A stretch of 64,000 nucleotides of DNA from Chelydra serpentina. Taxonomy: Eukaryota; Chordata; Testudines; Chelydridae. This document shows, one piece after another, positions 62,960 to 64,000 of the stretch. The first letter of the stretch is position 1. Every line of letters starts with the position of its first letter. A model generated the notes under the pieces. That model did not search any database. It worked only from the letters and a program-made list of their open reading frames with translations, and had not been told where the DNA came from. The position numbers and the translations under genes were made by a program. The DNA lies in assembly GCA_037349315.1 (NCBI GenBank), contig JBAIAC010000216.1:248001-312000 (forward strand). The letters run 5' to 3'.

Positions 62960-64000
62960 TTTGTTGCCCTTCTCCCTTTTCCAGTTCTAATTGTAACCTC
63001 CCTTTCCCTCCTGGGTTACTCAGGAGAAGGCAACACTCACTGTGTGCCTGGGTGCCTGATGTTGTTGACAGTAAAGGAGAGCCTGAGTATCCCAGTGGTG
63101 ATGTTGGATAGGTGAGAATCCTCTCTCCACTCCTCTGCTGCAGTCCTTTTACTTGTAAAGGAAATTAAAATTGGCAGTGTCTCCTCCTGGCTGGGCCCTG
63201 TATGTACACACTCAATGGTGTGCCTTGGGAGCCTCCAGGAATAAATTTAACCTAATCTGTGCAATGGGTCTAACTCAAAAATATCAATTATAAACAATGC
63301 ACACCCAATAGACACGTAGTCTGGAGTTAACACACCTTTAGTTAACAATTTAAGGAAACATGGCCTAACAGACCGAGATTGAATTTACTACTAATTTAAA
63401 TCAGCAGAGGGCAGTTCAATAAATACATAAATACAGTTTATGGTAATAAAGGAAACGTATCTAATGTGCCTCCATTTACCTGACTCCATTTACCTGTGAG
63501 GCAGAGTTGGAGGGCGGGAGGGAGGGAGTGTCTGTACAGTATTTCCCAGCACTCAGGCTCCAGCTGGAGCAGTAACGTAGCCCCGCAGCACTTGTATACA
63601 ATAGAGAGGCGCTGCGGTGTCTAAGCATTGACAGTGAAGGAATTGGGAGGCCTGTGCCTTTAAGAACCCTGCCCCAGGAACCTGCCCTCTGCTCCGATGC
63701 TGACATGCAGCGTCTGGTAAAGAGAACTGAAAAAGCCTCTGCCACCCCCACACCCCGATATTTGTGAGCACAGCAGGTGGCTGATCCCGCGGGGTCACTT
63801 TTCCCCCCTCTCCCCCTCCCTAAACGAGGCTTTTGTCCCCGCACAGGGTCTGGCAATGTCTCCCCTCCGGACTTAACCTCGGCTCCCACCCCCACCCCCA
63901 ATTTTTCCCCTTCAGCCCCTCTTCTGCCGCTACCTAGAGTAGCTTGATCCCCCCTGGCCAGTAAATTTCTGCCCCCTGCTCAAACCCTGACACCCCCCCC
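62960..64000. other. No recognised feature
   Basis: Mixed sequence; AT-rich at 63230-63470, then GC-richer. The antisense 141-codon frame at 63476-63901 shows no domain and has no support as a gene. Confidence 0.4.

Noticed and set aside
63476..63901. 141-codon antisense frame near the window end
   Set aside because: No domain, no splice or promoter support, compositionally biased.

Overview
The window looks like genomic DNA of a non-avian sauropsid, most likely a turtle. The reasons are many CR1 LINEs whose 3' ends are ATTCTATG-type microsatellites, tRNA-derived SINEs that share the CR1 3' tail, young PIF/Harbinger transposons that keep coding capacity, hAT non-autonomous elements with 8-bp target duplications, Ty3/Gypsy elements and solo LTRs. 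A crocodilian is not formally excluded. There are no prokaryotic genes, rRNAs or CRISPR arrays. About three quarters of the window is identifiable repeat.

One host gene is visible. It lies on the + strand at 24566-41417 in eight exons, with GT-AG junctions throughout and a conceptual product of 381 aa. It is a type II membrane protein: a cytoplasmic tail with an ITIM-like tyrosine motif, one transmembrane segment, a short stalk, a ricin-type/cysteine-rich domain of the mannose-receptor (MRC1) kind, and one C-type lectin domain. Every intron between the coding exons has phase 1 up to the CTLD, and the reading frame is unbroken.

Layout. 1-5308: a decayed Gypsy-like element (gag, protease, integrase) split by a hAT MITE, a CR1, and a SINE that itself contains a solo LTR. 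5309-6118: antisense CR1. 6126-20918: an old Harbinger (copy 1) containing a CR1 (copy C) that contains a SINE, a complete Harbinger (copy 2, 8559-13798, TTA duplication) and a small retroposon; further on it contains a long CR1 (copy D) that contains an inverted CR1 (copy E). 20919-24345: host DNA, a C-rich repeat and older CR1. 24346-41417: the lectin gene with repeat-filled introns. 41418-46100: LTR-like and hAT elements. 46101-49990: antisense Gypsy with 3' LTR, polypurine tract and an integrase-before-RT order. 49996-51128: a chromodomain-Gypsy integrase remnant. 51661-53668: Harbinger copy 4 with another MITE in its terminal repeat. 54854-58930: Harbinger copy 5 with an intact DDE transposase; it abuts a truncated near-copy (6) to 60205. 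60206-64000: hAT MITE, minisatellite, older CR1 with a solo LTR, and about 1 kb without recognised features.

Two observations deserve most attention: the mannose-receptor-like type II lectin, and a third small coding exon (about 100 aa) carried by the Harbinger elements on the transposase strand, inside the intron of the antisense Myb-like gene. It is recognisable in four copies, including two diverged subfamilies.
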